Origin: Hyphomicrobiales bacterium
GTDB taxonomy: Bacteria; Pseudomonadota; Alphaproteobacteria; Rhizobiales; Rhizobiaceae
Reading direction: 5' to 3'
Assembly: GCA_900474095.1 (NCBI GenBank)
Contig: UCOA01000135.1
Coordinates: 1-49,382 of the forward strand
DNA: 49,382 nucleotides
Shown here piece after piece: positions 26,409 through 35,027 of this stretch. Below the pieces are notes generated by a model. It searched no databases. It had not been told where the DNA came from and worked only from the letters and a program-made list of their open reading frames with translations. Position 1 is the stretch's first letter. Each line of letters starts with the position of its first letter. Position numbers and translations under genes: made by a program.

Positions 26409-26669
26409 TTACGCGCTCATGCGCAGGTCGGAACGCGACGCAAGAGGGTGCACCATCGAGAGCAGCCGGCGTTTCGGCGCGGCAAGAAGATTGGCCGTAT
26501 GTTTCTTGGCGCTCACGGTTCCCGGCTGCGTCTGGCGAAGCGCGCTTGCCGCCGAATAGAGGAGCGTTTTCATCTCATTTGTGGTGACGCCATCCGCACG
26601 CATGACGGCGCGGATCATCGGGTCGGTCAGAACCTCAGTGATGGTCAGATCGCTGTTTGCCGGGTGCAT
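26409..26669 (-). CDS. Small hypothetical protein (86 aa)
   Basis: ATG at 26669 has AAGGA seven bases upstream; a second possible start (26690) adds seven residues and has a weaker site. The segment LTDPMIRAVMRADGVTTNEMKTLLYSAASAL resembles short helical proteins common in rhizobia, but I know no function. No signal peptide. It is divergent from a TetR gene, shares the operator-bearing region with it, and ends in a strong terminator; it may be under the control of that TetR protein (inference). Confidence 0.65.
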   Translation of the reverse strand: MHPANSDLTITEVLTDPMIRAVMRADGVTTNEMKTLLYSAASALRQTQPGTVSAKKHTANLLAAPKRRLLSMVHPLASRSDLRMSA

Positions 26670-26730
26670 GGGGTATTCCTTCGGGTTCATCGTCTTTTCC
26701 GGCGGGCGTATCCCGGCCGGGGTCTCAAAC

Positions 26731-26792
26731 TTGACATCGTTTTTATGAGGTGTTACCAGTAAGTAACATTCGAATAGTTACCGACCGGTCAC
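26731..26792. promoter_or_regulatory. Promoter/operator region of the tetR gene
   Basis: TTGACA at 26731-26736 could be a -35 box with a poor -10 (TACCAG, 17 bases later). Two symmetric elements follow: GTTACCAGTAAGTAAC (26752-26767, 5-base arms) and GACCGGTC (26783-26790, perfect palindrome). These are typical of TetR operators and sit where binding would block tetR transcription. Autoregulation is inference. Confidence 0.45.
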
Positions 26793-26880
26793 ACCTATGT
26801 CAAGAAGCCTTGTCAATAAAAATTCGAAATCCGTATCGATCCCGAAACCGGCAGATGTAAGGCTGGAGGATGGTGGTTGT

Positions 26881-27477
26881 GTGCACCCCCGTATGGCGCC
26901 CCGAGATCGTATAGTGTCAACGGCGTGCGAACTGTTTCGGCAACACGGCATCCGCGGTATCGGCGTGGATGCCATCGCCGAGGCGGCCGAGACCAACAAG
27001 ATGACGCTCTACCGTCATTTCGGCTCCAAGGACGACCTGGTCTGCGAAACGCTCAGGTTCAAGTCCGAACAAGCCTCCGCCCTCTGGGAAGAACTCGAAG
27101 CGCAGCACCCGAACGACCCGATGGCGCGTCTGCACGGCTGGGTCAAAGCCAGAGCCCAGTGTCTTGCCGACAATCAGTACGGCTGCGATCTCGCCAATGC
27201 CGCGGTCGAACTCAAGGAACAGGGTCATCCGGCCCATGCGGTGATCGAAAATTTCAAACTGGCGCAGCGCCTCCGTCTTGAAAAACTCTGTTGCGACGCC
27301 GGTGTGGCCGAACCGGAACTGTTGTCGGACACACTTTCCATGCTGATGGAGGGCGCCCAGGTGAGCAAGCTTGCCACTGGCAGCGAAGGTCCGTCGATGC
27401 GGTTCATGCGTGCCTGCGAAGCGGCAATCGCTTCGTTCCGCCAACCGGCTGCAACGCTCGAACCTCCCGTATCATAA
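26881..27477 (+). CDS. TetR/AcrR family transcription regulator
   Basis: About 198 residues from GTG 26881. N-terminal TetR helix-turn-helix: RDRIVSTACELFRQHGIRGI, GVDAIAEAAETNKMTLYRHFGSKDDLV; the C-terminal ligand and dimer domain (ANAAVELKEQGHPAHAVIEN) resembles TetR_C groups without known ligand. Start choice: GGAGG is 11 bases before the GTG; the open frame extends to an ATG at 26797, but that has no ribosome site, and the 28 codons between are AT-rich and rarely used. It precedes the amidohydrolase-peptidase-ligase operon by 168 bases on the same strand, so it may regulate that operon; no copy of its putative operator was seen at 27.5-27.6 kb. Confidence 0.9.
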   Translation: MHPRMAPRDRIVSTACELFRQHGIRGIGVDAIAEAAETNKMTLYRHFGSKDDLVCETLRFKSEQASALWEELEAQHPNDPMARLHGWVKARAQCLADNQYGCDLANAAVELKEQGHPAHAVIENFKLAQRLRLEKLCCDAGVAEPELLSDTLSMLMEGAQVSKLATGSEGPSMRFMRACEAAIASFRQPAATLEPPVS

Positions 27478-27644
27478 CCAAGGCTGGAATTCCCACCGTG
27501 GGGCTTCTGGTCGCATGGCTGATGGACGGCCGGCGCAGACGTTCAATGGAACAAAACAGACTTTCCCTCCATTTACTCGTTGATTGAAAAAGAGCGCCGC
27601 GAGGCGAAGTTTTCTCGCCGCTGCCTGTCAACGAGAAGGACGGT

Positions 27645-28466
27645 ATGCCCTCTTTCCAGCATGTCATCGAAGATCCCGATCCGCTGGGCTGGTGGTCGGC
27701 CCATCGCGGCGCCTCGCCGGTCATCGGCACCGCCATTCACAACGGACATCATCTCCGCAGCGATCTCAAAGACCTAATGGCGCTCGACAGCGACGAGCGG
27801 TTGCGCGAAGAGGATCCGTTCACGGAATTCTTCATCCGCGACCTGCCCAACCGCATTGTCTTCCACCGCTCCCGTTTCGAGGTCGATCTGAACCGCGATC
27901 GTGACGGGGCTATCTATTTTCGACCCGAGCAGGCCTGGGGGTTGGAAGTCTGGAAGGAGCAGCTGCCCGACACGGCCATTGCGATCTCGCTGCACGTGCA
28001 CGACGCCTATTACACCATGCTTGACGCTTATTTGCGTGGTGTCGAACAGCAGTACGGCGCCTTCGTCCTCCTCGACATTCATAGTTACAATCATCGCCGC
28101 AACGGCGCCGAGGCACCCGAAATGGCTTTCGACAAGGCGCCGCAGATCAATATTGGCACCTCCTCGATGGACCGTGAGCGCTGGGCCCGGGTGCTGGACC
28201 CTTTCATGGATCAATTGCGCAATTTCGAGTTCCGCGGCGAGCCGATGGACGTGCGGGAAAACATCGCCTTCCAGGGCAGGGGCGAGCAGACGCGCTTCGT
28301 CCATGAGCGCTTCCCGCAGTCCGGCTGTGCCATCGCCATAGAGTTCAAGAAGTTCTTCATGGATGAATGGACCGGCGAGCCGGACATCGAAGCGCTGCAG
28401 GCGATGCGACGGATGATCCGTCTCTCGGTGCCTGTTCTCGAACAATCCTTGCGGGGGGAGTCATGA
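27645..28466 (+). CDS. N-formylglutamate amidohydrolase family protein
   Basis: 273 residues with an AAGGA ribosome site. Family marks of the FGase fold (zinc carboxypeptidase-like): AIHNGHHLR, FRSRFEVDLNRDRD-type segment (SRFEVDLNRDRDGAIY), LLDIHSYNHRR and CAIAIEFKKFFMDEW. The classical enzyme cleaves N-formyl-L-glutamate to formate and glutamate in histidine degradation, but there are no hut genes here, and this branch belongs with the QEGLA and ATP-grasp genes. It more likely hydrolyses an amide on another glutamate-containing substrate (inference). Its stop overlaps the next start (ATGA). Confidence 0.85.
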   Translation: MPSFQHVIEDPDPLGWWSAHRGASPVIGTAIHNGHHLRSDLKDLMALDSDERLREEDPFTEFFIRDLPNRIVFHRSRFEVDLNRDRDGAIYFRPEQAWGLEVWKEQLPDTAIAISLHVHDAYYTMLDAYLRGVEQQYGAFVLLDIHSYNHRRNGAEAPEMAFDKAPQINIGTSSMDRERWARVLDPFMDQLRNFEFRGEPMDVRENIAFQGRGEQTRFVHERFPQSGCAIAIEFKKFFMDEWTGEPDIEALQAMRRMIRLSVPVLEQSLRGES

Positions 28467-30355
28467 CACGAACTCGCCGCAAGGACCGCGACGGGCCCGC
28501 CGTCTATCCTGAATGGCTGGAGGAAATCCTCGGATGCATCCGGACGGCCAAGGCTGTGCGCAAGGATTTCGAACACGGCGGCCGCCTGCATATCGACCGG
28601 CCGCTGCCGTTTCTGTCGATCTTCCTGACCAGGGGACGGGAAGGCCTCGCGGCTCGCGACGTCGCCGCTGCCAATGCTTCCTATTTGATTGCCAATAATC
28701 TTGATGAAGCTCTGCCGATCATCGTGGCGGTCGGCGGCATTCTCAAGCAGCGGTTCGGCGCCTTCATGCTGCTGGACATCGATGAATTGGACCATGACAC
28801 GTTGCTCACGGATGACGCTCCCTATTTGCCGCCGTTCGAGATCAGGATTGCCGCGACTGGTGAGCCAGCCGCCGAGGAGGCCGAAACGGCATTGGCGGAT
28901 GGCGCAGACATCAGACAGGTCAAGTTCCGCACGCCCCGCGTGGAGCGGTTCGCGCTGAATACGGATCTCCAGGCGGCAACACTGGCGAAAGAGACTGGCT
29001 TCCCACTGGTCGCGGTCCGCTTTGCACCGATCTATAAACAGCCGGAATCCGGCAGGATCTATCCCGATCTGCGCGAGCGACTGGTTGCCAACATCTTCGA
29101 CGCCGGACTGAAAGCCTTTGCCGCCTTCGTTGCGGCCACGCAAAGCCTGAAGCTCACCACCCACCGGGCGCTCGGCCGCAAGGCCTTCGTGGATGCGGTG
29201 AGCCGTGCCGACCGCAGCATCGACGAGGTCGCCGCGAGCTTCGACTTCCTTCTGGCGGTCACCCCGATCAATGCCGATGCTGCCTGGCAGGAATTCAGGG
29301 AGAACAAGTTCAAGCGCACGCCGCAATTCCTCTACCGGCCGCTTTCGGTGCAGGTCGAAGCTGAAAAGCGGAAGCTCTTCTCGGTCGCCTTCGACCGCTT
29401 CGAGGATCCGGTTCTCTACCATCTCTATCGCGAGAAGCAGCAGGAGCTTGATCTGCAGCTATCGCTGATCTCGGCACGCGAGAGTAGTCGTTTCGTCGAA
29501 TACGGCCGCGCGCTCTATGGTCCGGTCGAAACATCGCTATACCGCAACGCCGCGGAAATCCTGGTTCAAACGGAGAACCAAGGCGGCGATGACGGCGACA
29601 ACGGCGCGGAGATCGCCGGCTGTTACGATGTCGAAATTGCCGCCCGGGCCATGATCGCCAGCTATCAGCGACAATATCAAGGGTTCACCGCCGAAATCGA
29701 ATTGCGCGACGACCTGCCGCCCGGCCTCCTGGTATCCGACGACCGCCTGCTCATTTCGCGTGCCACCCGTGTGCCGAGGAGCCGGGTGCATGCGCTGCTC
29801 AGCCATGAGATCGGCGTGCACCTGCTCACCTACTTCAACGGTTCGGCGCAAGGCCTGCGGCTGTTCCGTTCGGGTCTTGCCGGCTATGAGGGTATGCAGG
29901 AGGGTCTCGCCGTGTTCTCTGAATACATGGCCGGCGGCATGACGGTCGGGCGATTGCGCCTGGTCGCCGCCCGGGTGGTCGCCTGTTCCTGGATGCTCGA
30001 GGGACGGCCGTTTGCCGAGACCTACAATATGCTGGTCGGCGAACATGGGTTCGGGCCGGCTGCCGCCTTCAACCTGACTTTGCGGCTCTACCGCGGCGGC
30101 GGGCTCGCCAAGGACGCCATCTATCTGCGCGGCCTGCTCGAGCTTCTCAGCCACCTGAAATCCGGCGGTGCTCTTGATCCGTTCTGGATGGGGAAGATTT
30201 CTGCGTCACATTTCCGCGTGATGCAGGAACTCAGCCTGCGCGGTCTGCTCAAGGCGCCGGTCCTCCGTCCCGCCTTCCTTGTCGATCCGCACGCGCAGGC
30301 CCGCCTCGACAAGGCCCGGGCGGGAATGACCCCGCTCGACATGGTCATAAGCTAG
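28463..30355 (+). CDS. DUF1704/QEGLA-motif protein, probable zinc peptidase (MATCAP-like)
   Basis: 630 residues, start at the ATGA overlap. Belongs to the family annotated as flavohemoglobin-expression-modulating QEGLA protein. I see a zinc-peptidase HExxH at about 448-452 (LLSHEIGVHLL), followed 28 residues later by Glu about 480 in MQEGLAVFSEY, a candidate third metal ligand. The eukaryotic relatives with this domain (MATCAP) are metallo-carboxypeptidases that remove C-terminal residues from tubulin. The bacterial substrate is not known. N-terminal part (about 1-180) has segments like DIDELDHDTLLTDDAP and is not recognised. Operon with an amidohydrolase and an ATP-grasp ligase. Confidence 0.85.
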   Translation: MTRTRRKDRDGPAVYPEWLEEILGCIRTAKAVRKDFEHGGRLHIDRPLPFLSIFLTRGREGLAARDVAAANASYLIANNLDEALPIIVAVGGILKQRFGAFMLLDIDELDHDTLLTDDAPYLPPFEIRIAATGEPAAEEAETALADGADIRQVKFRTPRVERFALNTDLQAATLAKETGFPLVAVRFAPIYKQPESGRIYPDLRERLVANIFDAGLKAFAAFVAATQSLKLTTHRALGRKAFVDAVSRADRSIDEVAASFDFLLAVTPINADAAWQEFRENKFKRTPQFLYRPLSVQVEAEKRKLFSVAFDRFEDPVLYHLYREKQQELDLQLSLISARESSRFVEYGRALYGPVETSLYRNAAEILVQTENQGGDDGDNGAEIAGCYDVEIAARAMIASYQRQYQGFTAEIELRDDLPPGLLVSDDRLLISRATRVPRSRVHALLSHEIGVHLLTYFNGSAQGLRLFRSGLAGYEGMQEGLAVFSEYMAGGMTVGRLRLVAARVVACSWMLEGRPFAETYNMLVGEHGFGPAAAFNLTLRLYRGGGLAKDAIYLRGLLELLSHLKSGGALDPFWMGKISASHFRVMQELSLRGLLKAPVLRPAFLVDPHAQARLDKARAGMTPLDMVIS

Positions 30356-30363
30356 GAGCCGCC

Positions 30364-31410
30364 ATGCGTATCGCATTCTTCGTCAATTCGATCGAGAGCG
30401 AGGAGACCGGCTTTACGACGACGGCGCTGGCGATGGTCGCAGTCGCCCGCGGACATGACGTTTGTTACGTCGCTCCGGGCGATTTCGTGCTGCGGCCCGA
30501 TGACAGCCTCATGGTGCGGGCAACGGCCGTTCCCGCCGCGAAATACAAGGATCCGCGAGCCTTTCACGATGCATTTCAAAGCAAGGACGCCAAGGTCCAG
30601 ACCATCGACGCGCGCGAGGTCGACGTCATCTTTCTGCGCAACGATCCCTCGCTTGATGCCGATGATCGTCCCTGGGCGGCCCATATCGGCGCCATGTTCG
30701 GGCGACTTGCCAGCGAGCGCGGCTCAATCGTCGTGAATGATCCCTCAGGTCTGTCGCTGGCGCAAAATAAACTCTATTTCCAGGACTTTCCAAAGGCCGT
30801 TCGTCCAGAAACGCTGATTTCCAAGAGCATCGAGGAAATCCGCGCCTTCATCGCCGATCAACGCAAAGGCGTGATCATCAAGCCGCTGCAGGGTTCCGGC
30901 GGGAAAAACGTCTTCAAGATCGCATCGTCTGACGACGCCAATCTCAACCAGATCTTCGAAGCCGTCAGCGGCGAGGGTTACCTGATCGCGCAGGCCTATC
31001 TGCCGGAGGCCAAGACGGGCGACACCCGCTTTTTCCTGATGAACGGCAAGCCATTGATCCGCGACGGCGTCTATGCCGCATTCCGGCGCGTTCCGGCCAA
31101 GGGAGATCTGCGCTCGAACATGCATGCCGCCGGCACCGCCGAGGCAGCAAAGATCACCGACGGGATCCTGGCAATTGCCGAGATGGTCCGCCCGAAACTG
31201 ATCGAGGACGGCATGTTCCTCGTCGGCCTTGATATCGTCGGCGACAAAGTTTTGGAGATTAACGTTTTCACACCCGGCGGGCTCCCCGATATCGTCGGCA
31301 TGCACAAGATCGATTTCTGCGAGGAAATCATTGAGGGGTTGGAAAACAAGCTGGTTATCCGCAAGACGTATGCGGGCTCGATTTCCAATCGGGCGCTGGC
31401 GACGCTTTGA
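30364..31410 (+). CDS. Glutathione-synthetase-like ATP-grasp ligase
   Basis: 348 residues; TAGGAG ribosome site, 8 bases after the preceding stop. N-terminal domain MRIAFFVNSIESEETGFTTT and the FLRNDPSLDADDRPWA pattern match GshB; ATP-grasp part with VIIKPLQGSGGKNVFKI (phosphate loop), YLIAQAYLPEAKTGDTRFFL, GDLRSNMHAAGTAEA and the metal-binding VLEINVFTPGGLPD. It should form an amide between a carboxylate and an amino acid using ATP. It could make glutathione, but a normal gshB usually lies elsewhere in rhizobial chromosomes; sitting beside a peptidase and an amidohydrolase it may instead act on a peptide end. Substrate unproven. Confidence 0.88.
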   Translation: MRIAFFVNSIESEETGFTTTALAMVAVARGHDVCYVAPGDFVLRPDDSLMVRATAVPAAKYKDPRAFHDAFQSKDAKVQTIDAREVDVIFLRNDPSLDADDRPWAAHIGAMFGRLASERGSIVVNDPSGLSLAQNKLYFQDFPKAVRPETLISKSIEEIRAFIADQRKGVIIKPLQGSGGKNVFKIASSDDANLNQIFEAVSGEGYLIAQAYLPEAKTGDTRFFLMNGKPLIRDGVYAAFRRVPAKGDLRSNMHAAGTAEAAKITDGILAIAEMVRPKLIEDGMFLVGLDIVGDKVLEINVFTPGGLPDIVGMHKIDFCEEIIEGLENKLVIRKTYAGSISNRALATL

Positions 31411-31468
31411 GCTGTATCGCCTCGCCATTTGTGCTATCGCCTTGCGCCTGAGACGTTTGGAAGTGCCC

Positions 31469-32149
31469 GTGATCCCCTGGACCCACATTGACACAGCGAT
31501 AATGCCGGACGGCGGCGGCGAACTGCGGCTGAAGCAGCGCGGGACCGAGTTTTCCATCATGCTCGGGACCATCGAACTGATGAATAGCCGATTGAGCGGC
31601 TCTGAGGAAGCGCTGGCGCGGCTATCCTATGAACGGATCCGCAATCACGCGCGACTGCATATCCTGATCGGCGGGCTCGGCATGGGCTTCACGCTCAGGG
31701 CTGCATTGACCGAACTTCCTGCCGATGCGCGCGTGACCGTTGGAGAGCTCGTTCCTTCGGTGGTCAAATGGGCGCGGGGGCCGATGTCAGACGTGTTCGG
31801 CGGTTGTCTGGATGATGACAGGGTTACCATCCGCGAAGGCGATGTCGGCCGCGTCATCCAGTCCGCGACCGGCGAATATGATGCCATTCTTCTCGATGTC
31901 GATAACGGGCCGGAGGGCCTCACCCGCAAGGCCAACGACGATCTCTACAACACCGCTGGCCTTCGCGCTGCCCGCAGGGCGCTGCGACAAAACGGCGTTC
32001 TCTCCGTCTGGTCATCGGCTCCAGATGCAGGTTTCACGCGCCGGCTGCGCGACGCCGGCTTCGTCGTGGAAGAACTGAAGGTGCGGGCCAGCACCAAGGG
32101 CAGCGGCGCTCGCCACGTCATCTGGATGGCAACAAAGACGGGGAGGTAG
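31469..32149 (+). CDS. Spermidine-synthase-like / class I methyltransferase-fold protein
   Basis: About 226 residues from GTG 31469 (GGAAG five bases upstream); the open frame goes further back into the ATP-grasp gene without support. The Rossmann core is clear: HILIGGLGMGFTLRAALTEL (cofactor loop), VTVGELVPSVVKWARG (second acidic strand), REGDVGRVI, YDAILLDVDNGPEGLT, then NGVLSVWSSAPDAGF. This is the spermine/spermidine synthase-like group, which also contains methyltransferases. Last gene on the strand after the ATP-grasp gene, 58 bases away; it may belong to the same operon. Activity undetermined. Confidence 0.8.
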   Translation: MIPWTHIDTAIMPDGGGELRLKQRGTEFSIMLGTIELMNSRLSGSEEALARLSYERIRNHARLHILIGGLGMGFTLRAALTELPADARVTVGELVPSVVKWARGPMSDVFGGCLDDDRVTIREGDVGRVIQSATGEYDAILLDVDNGPEGLTRKANDDLYNTAGLRAARRALRQNGVLSVWSSAPDAGFTRRLRDAGFVVEELKVRASTKGSGARHVIWMATKTGR

Positions 32150-32159
32150 TTCGGGCAGG

Positions 32160-32528
32160 TCAGAGGCCGTCCCGCTCCATCAGCGTGCGGACTTCCTCGA
32201 ACCGGCGCTTGTTCTCCGGGTTCTTCTCACCGCCAGAATAGCAGGTGCTGGTAAGGCAGAAACGCTGCAGCCCGAACGGTGCCGTGGTTTTAGTGAATTC
32301 GCAGGAGATCGTGTCGACCATGTCCTTCTTCTCGACGCCGTCGCGGGTGGAATAGGTCATGCGGGCGCCTGGTGGTTTGAGTTCGGGAAAGGACTGGACG
32401 ACGCCGGTGTGCAGATTGTCCGTCATCAAAAGGTGTTTCGCCACTTGGACACACAGGTCTTCGACCTTCATCGACTGGGCAGCGGCCGGAGTTGCGGCCA
32501 GCGCCAGAACGAGAGCGATTTTTTTCAT
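32160..32528 (-). CDS. Exported hypothetical protein (122 aa)
   Basis: ATG 32528 has CAGGAG upstream and starts a typical signal peptide (KKIALVLALAATPAAAQS). Mature part about 103 residues with four cysteines (EDLCVQVAK, ISCEFTKT, RFCLTSTCYSG) that may form disulphides. I recognise no family. A perfect EcfG-type promoter lies 45 bases upstream, so periplasmic stress role is plausible (inference). It converges with the spermidine-synthase-like gene, 10 bases apart. Confidence 0.7.
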   Translation of the reverse strand: MKKIALVLALAATPAAAQSMKVEDLCVQVAKHLLMTDNLHTGVVQSFPELKPPGARMTYSTRDGVEKKDMVDTISCEFTKTTAPFGLQRFCLTSTCYSGGEKNPENKRRFEEVRTLMERDGL

Positions 32529-32573
32529 GGCGCACTCCTGAAATGCGAGCCGGCGGGCCAGCACGAAGTATAT

Positions 32574-32598
32574 AACGACTTGGGCCGCTTTCGGTTCC
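32574..32598 (-). promoter_or_regulatory. EcfG-type promoter for the exported 122-aa protein
   Basis: Minus strand: GGAAC (32598-32594), 16 bases, CGTT (32577-32574). Perfect consensus, correct orientation, about 45 bases before the start at 32528. Confidence 0.75.
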
Positions 32599-32842
32599 AC
32601 TTAAGACTGTACAAAAAAGCGTGCGCCGGATACTTTTATCGGCGATCGAAGTGGCGTAGGCTCAACCTGCGATTGGTTTTTGACGCGTTCTTTCTCGTAT
32701 CTTGGGAACGCGATTTCTGGTGTGACATTCCCGGTTTTGTAGTCTGAACGATCCACGCTTGAAAGCAGCGTTTGCGGGCATTATCAGGCGGAACCAAGCG
32801 CTTTCGTCGTAGTATTTTTGGCCATGTGCAAAGGAAAAGCAG

Positions 32843-33076
32843 ATGACGGATATCAGCGAAGACGACATCAGGACAAGAGCTTACGCGCTCTGGGAAGCAG
32901 CCGGCTGCCCGGAAGGTAGTCATGACGAGCATTGGCTCGAGGCACTGCGGCAACTGACGGAGGAAGCCGCTGCAGCCGGCATTCCGACTAAAACTTCCAG
33001 GACTTCGAAACTTTCGGTCGTCAAGAACGACCCGGCGATTGAGCCCGCCCCCAAGAAACGGACCAGAACGGTCTGA
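32843..33076 (+). CDS. DUF2934 family protein (77 aa)
   Basis: Short protein with the DUF2934 pattern: EDDIRTRAYALWEAAGCPEG followed by DEHWLEALRQL. A Lys-rich tail ends the protein (APKKRTRTV). AAGGAAAAG precedes the ATG. The family is found in rhizobia and related bacteria and often sits near stress genes; the function is not known. A GGAAC lies upstream but without a matching -10 element. Confidence 0.85.
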   Translation: MTDISEDDIRTRAYALWEAAGCPEGSHDEHWLEALRQLTEEAAAAGIPTKTSRTSKLSVVKNDPAIEPAPKKRTRTV

Positions 33077-33333
33077 ACCTGTCTTGCGGAGTGCCGGTGG
33101 ACCGGGGCTCCGCAAGCGGACGACAATGTCGATCGACGCGTCTGGCTGTGAAATACATCCCGGGAGCAGCTCGCTCTCCATTTCGCGCGCCGGTTCAGCA
33201 GGACAAATTTTTTTGACGTCCGATGCGCTTTTCTGCGGACATCGACTTCGCTTTGCAACATCATGGGATTGGAGGAGCGGTCCGCGCGGACCGCTTTGCG
33301 ATCGTAACCGTCGGTACAAGGATTGTAACCTGC

Positions 33334-34812
33334 GTGAAGATACTTTCGGTGACGTCGGAAATCTTTCCATTGATCAAGACTGGTGGCCTTGCCGATGTAA
33401 CGGGCTCCTTACCCAAGGCTCTTGCCGGCTATAACTGCTACACGCGCACACTCGTTCCGGGTTATCCTAGGCTGTTTGCCAAGCTCACCGGCGCCCAGCA
33501 GGTTCATTTCTTCCCTGATCTGTTCGGTGCCCCTGCCGCCCTTCTGGAGGCCCGCTATGAACAACTCGACCTGTTGATCCTCGATGCACCGGCGCTCTAC
33601 AACCGCCCCGGTGGCCCTTACCTGGATGAGACCGGCCACGATCACCCGGACAACTGGAAGCGCTTCGCGGTCCTGTCCTACGTGGCATCGGCCATCGCGG
33701 GTGGCCTGATCAGGAACTGGTCGCCGGACGTAGTACACACGCATGACTGGCAGACGGCGCTGACGTCGGTCTACATGAAATATTCGAGCGATGCCCGAAG
33801 CGTGCCAAGCGTGCTGACCATCCACAATCTGGCTTTTCAGGGCCAGTTCCCCATCTCCGTCGTCAACCAGATCGGCCTGCCGCCTGAGGCCGTTTCGCTC
33901 GATTGCCTGGAATATTACGGCGATATCAGCTATCTAAAGGGGGGCATACGCACCGCCACTGCCATTACCACCGTCAGTCCCACCTATGCCCGCGAAGTGA
34001 TTTCGCCCGAACTGGGCATGGGCATGGCGGGAGCCCTTGGTTCGAGACCGCGGGCACTGACGGGTATCGTCAACGGCATCGACATGGAGATCTGGAACCC
34101 CGCGACGGACGCCTATCTGCCCGTCAACTATGACCACAAACGTATAAGGCTGAGGAGCCGGAACCGCGCGAAACTCCTGGAAACATTCCGGCTGGACGAC
34201 GGCCCTGGACCGATCTTTGCGGCAGTCACCCGGCTGACCTGGCAAAAAGGCGGCGACATGCTGGCCGAGGTAGCCGAGGAAATCTCCTATCTCGGCGGCC
34301 GGTTGATCGTGCTCGGCAAGGGCGAGGAACACATCGAAACAGCGCTCCTCGCCGCCGCCGGCCGCCACCCCGATCGCATCGGCGTCCGGATCGGCTATGA
34401 CGAGGCAACGGCCCATCTCATTCATGGCGGCGCCGACGTCATCATCCAGCCGTCCCGCTTCGAGCCCTGCGGCCTGACCCAGCTTTATGCCCTGCGTTAT
34501 GGGGCCGTGCCGGTGGTGTCACGCACGGGCGGACTGTCCGAGACGATCATCGATGCCAATGATGCGGCGATCTCGGCCCGGGTGGCGACCGGCTTCCAAT
34601 TCCATCCGGCGACCCCCGAGAACCTTCGCCTTTCCATTCTTCGCGCCTTCGCGGCCTATCACGATCCGAAGAAATGGGCGCGCCTGCAGAACCAGGGCAT
34701 GAAGGCGAATTTCTCCTGGGAGCGAAGCGCCGAACAATATGCGACGCTCTATGCCCAGCTCATTCCGGACCGCCCGGCAATGCCAATCGTTTCATCGAGA
34801 GCCGCCGAGTAA
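33334..34812 (+). CDS. glgA: Glycogen synthase
   Basis: GT5 glucosyltransferase that elongates alpha-1,4-glucan from ADP-glucose. About 492 residues. The GTG at 33334 (AAGGA upstream) starts exactly at KILSVTSEIFPLIKTGGLADV, whose KTGGLADV is the ADP-glucose-binding signature; the longer frame to 33223 lacks conservation. Further marks: VVHTHDWQTAL, SVLTIHNLAFQG, TAITTVSPTYARE, GIVNGIDMEIWNP, TRLTWQKGGDML and the C-terminal PSRFEPCGLTQLYALRYGAVPVV. It is alone, without glgB/C/P in the window, so it may be a second copy besides a glg operon elsewhere (inference). Confidence 0.96.
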   Translation: MKILSVTSEIFPLIKTGGLADVTGSLPKALAGYNCYTRTLVPGYPRLFAKLTGAQQVHFFPDLFGAPAALLEARYEQLDLLILDAPALYNRPGGPYLDETGHDHPDNWKRFAVLSYVASAIAGGLIRNWSPDVVHTHDWQTALTSVYMKYSSDARSVPSVLTIHNLAFQGQFPISVVNQIGLPPEAVSLDCLEYYGDISYLKGGIRTATAITTVSPTYAREVISPELGMGMAGALGSRPRALTGIVNGIDMEIWNPATDAYLPVNYDHKRIRLRSRNRAKLLETFRLDDGPGPIFAAVTRLTWQKGGDMLAEVAEEISYLGGRLIVLGKGEEHIETALLAAAGRHPDRIGVRIGYDEATAHLIHGGADVIIQPSRFEPCGLTQLYALRYGAVPVVSRTGGLSETIIDANDAAISARVATGFQFHPATPENLRLSILRAFAAYHDPKKWARLQNQGMKANFSWERSAEQYATLYAQLIPDRPAMPIVSSRAAE

Positions 34813-35027
34813 AAGACACCAATATCGGCCCCGCATTCGGCGTCTGGCGGGATAAGTGCAGTGCCTTCGAAGCGGCCCCTGCGAGGACGGCATGCCTGAG
34901 CCAAATCGATAAATGATCGATCCCATTTTCATTGGGCAATGGCAGGTGACAAAGTGCACCGGTAATGCTCTAACTCTCTGAATTGCATGAACATGCATTA
35001 GGCGGTATTACTTTAAGGGGGCCGCGC

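Noticed and set aside
27478-27644. Short hairpin GGCGA...TCGCC before the amidohydrolase gene as a terminator
   Set aside because: Only five base pairs and no T-run.
28211-29422. 403-codon minus-strand frame
   Set aside because: Antisense to the amidohydrolase and DUF1704 genes, no recognised motif.
32790-32815. GGAAC upstream of the DUF2934 gene as an EcfG promoter
   Set aside because: At 16 or 17 bases downstream there is AGTA/GTAT, not CGTT; too weak to call.
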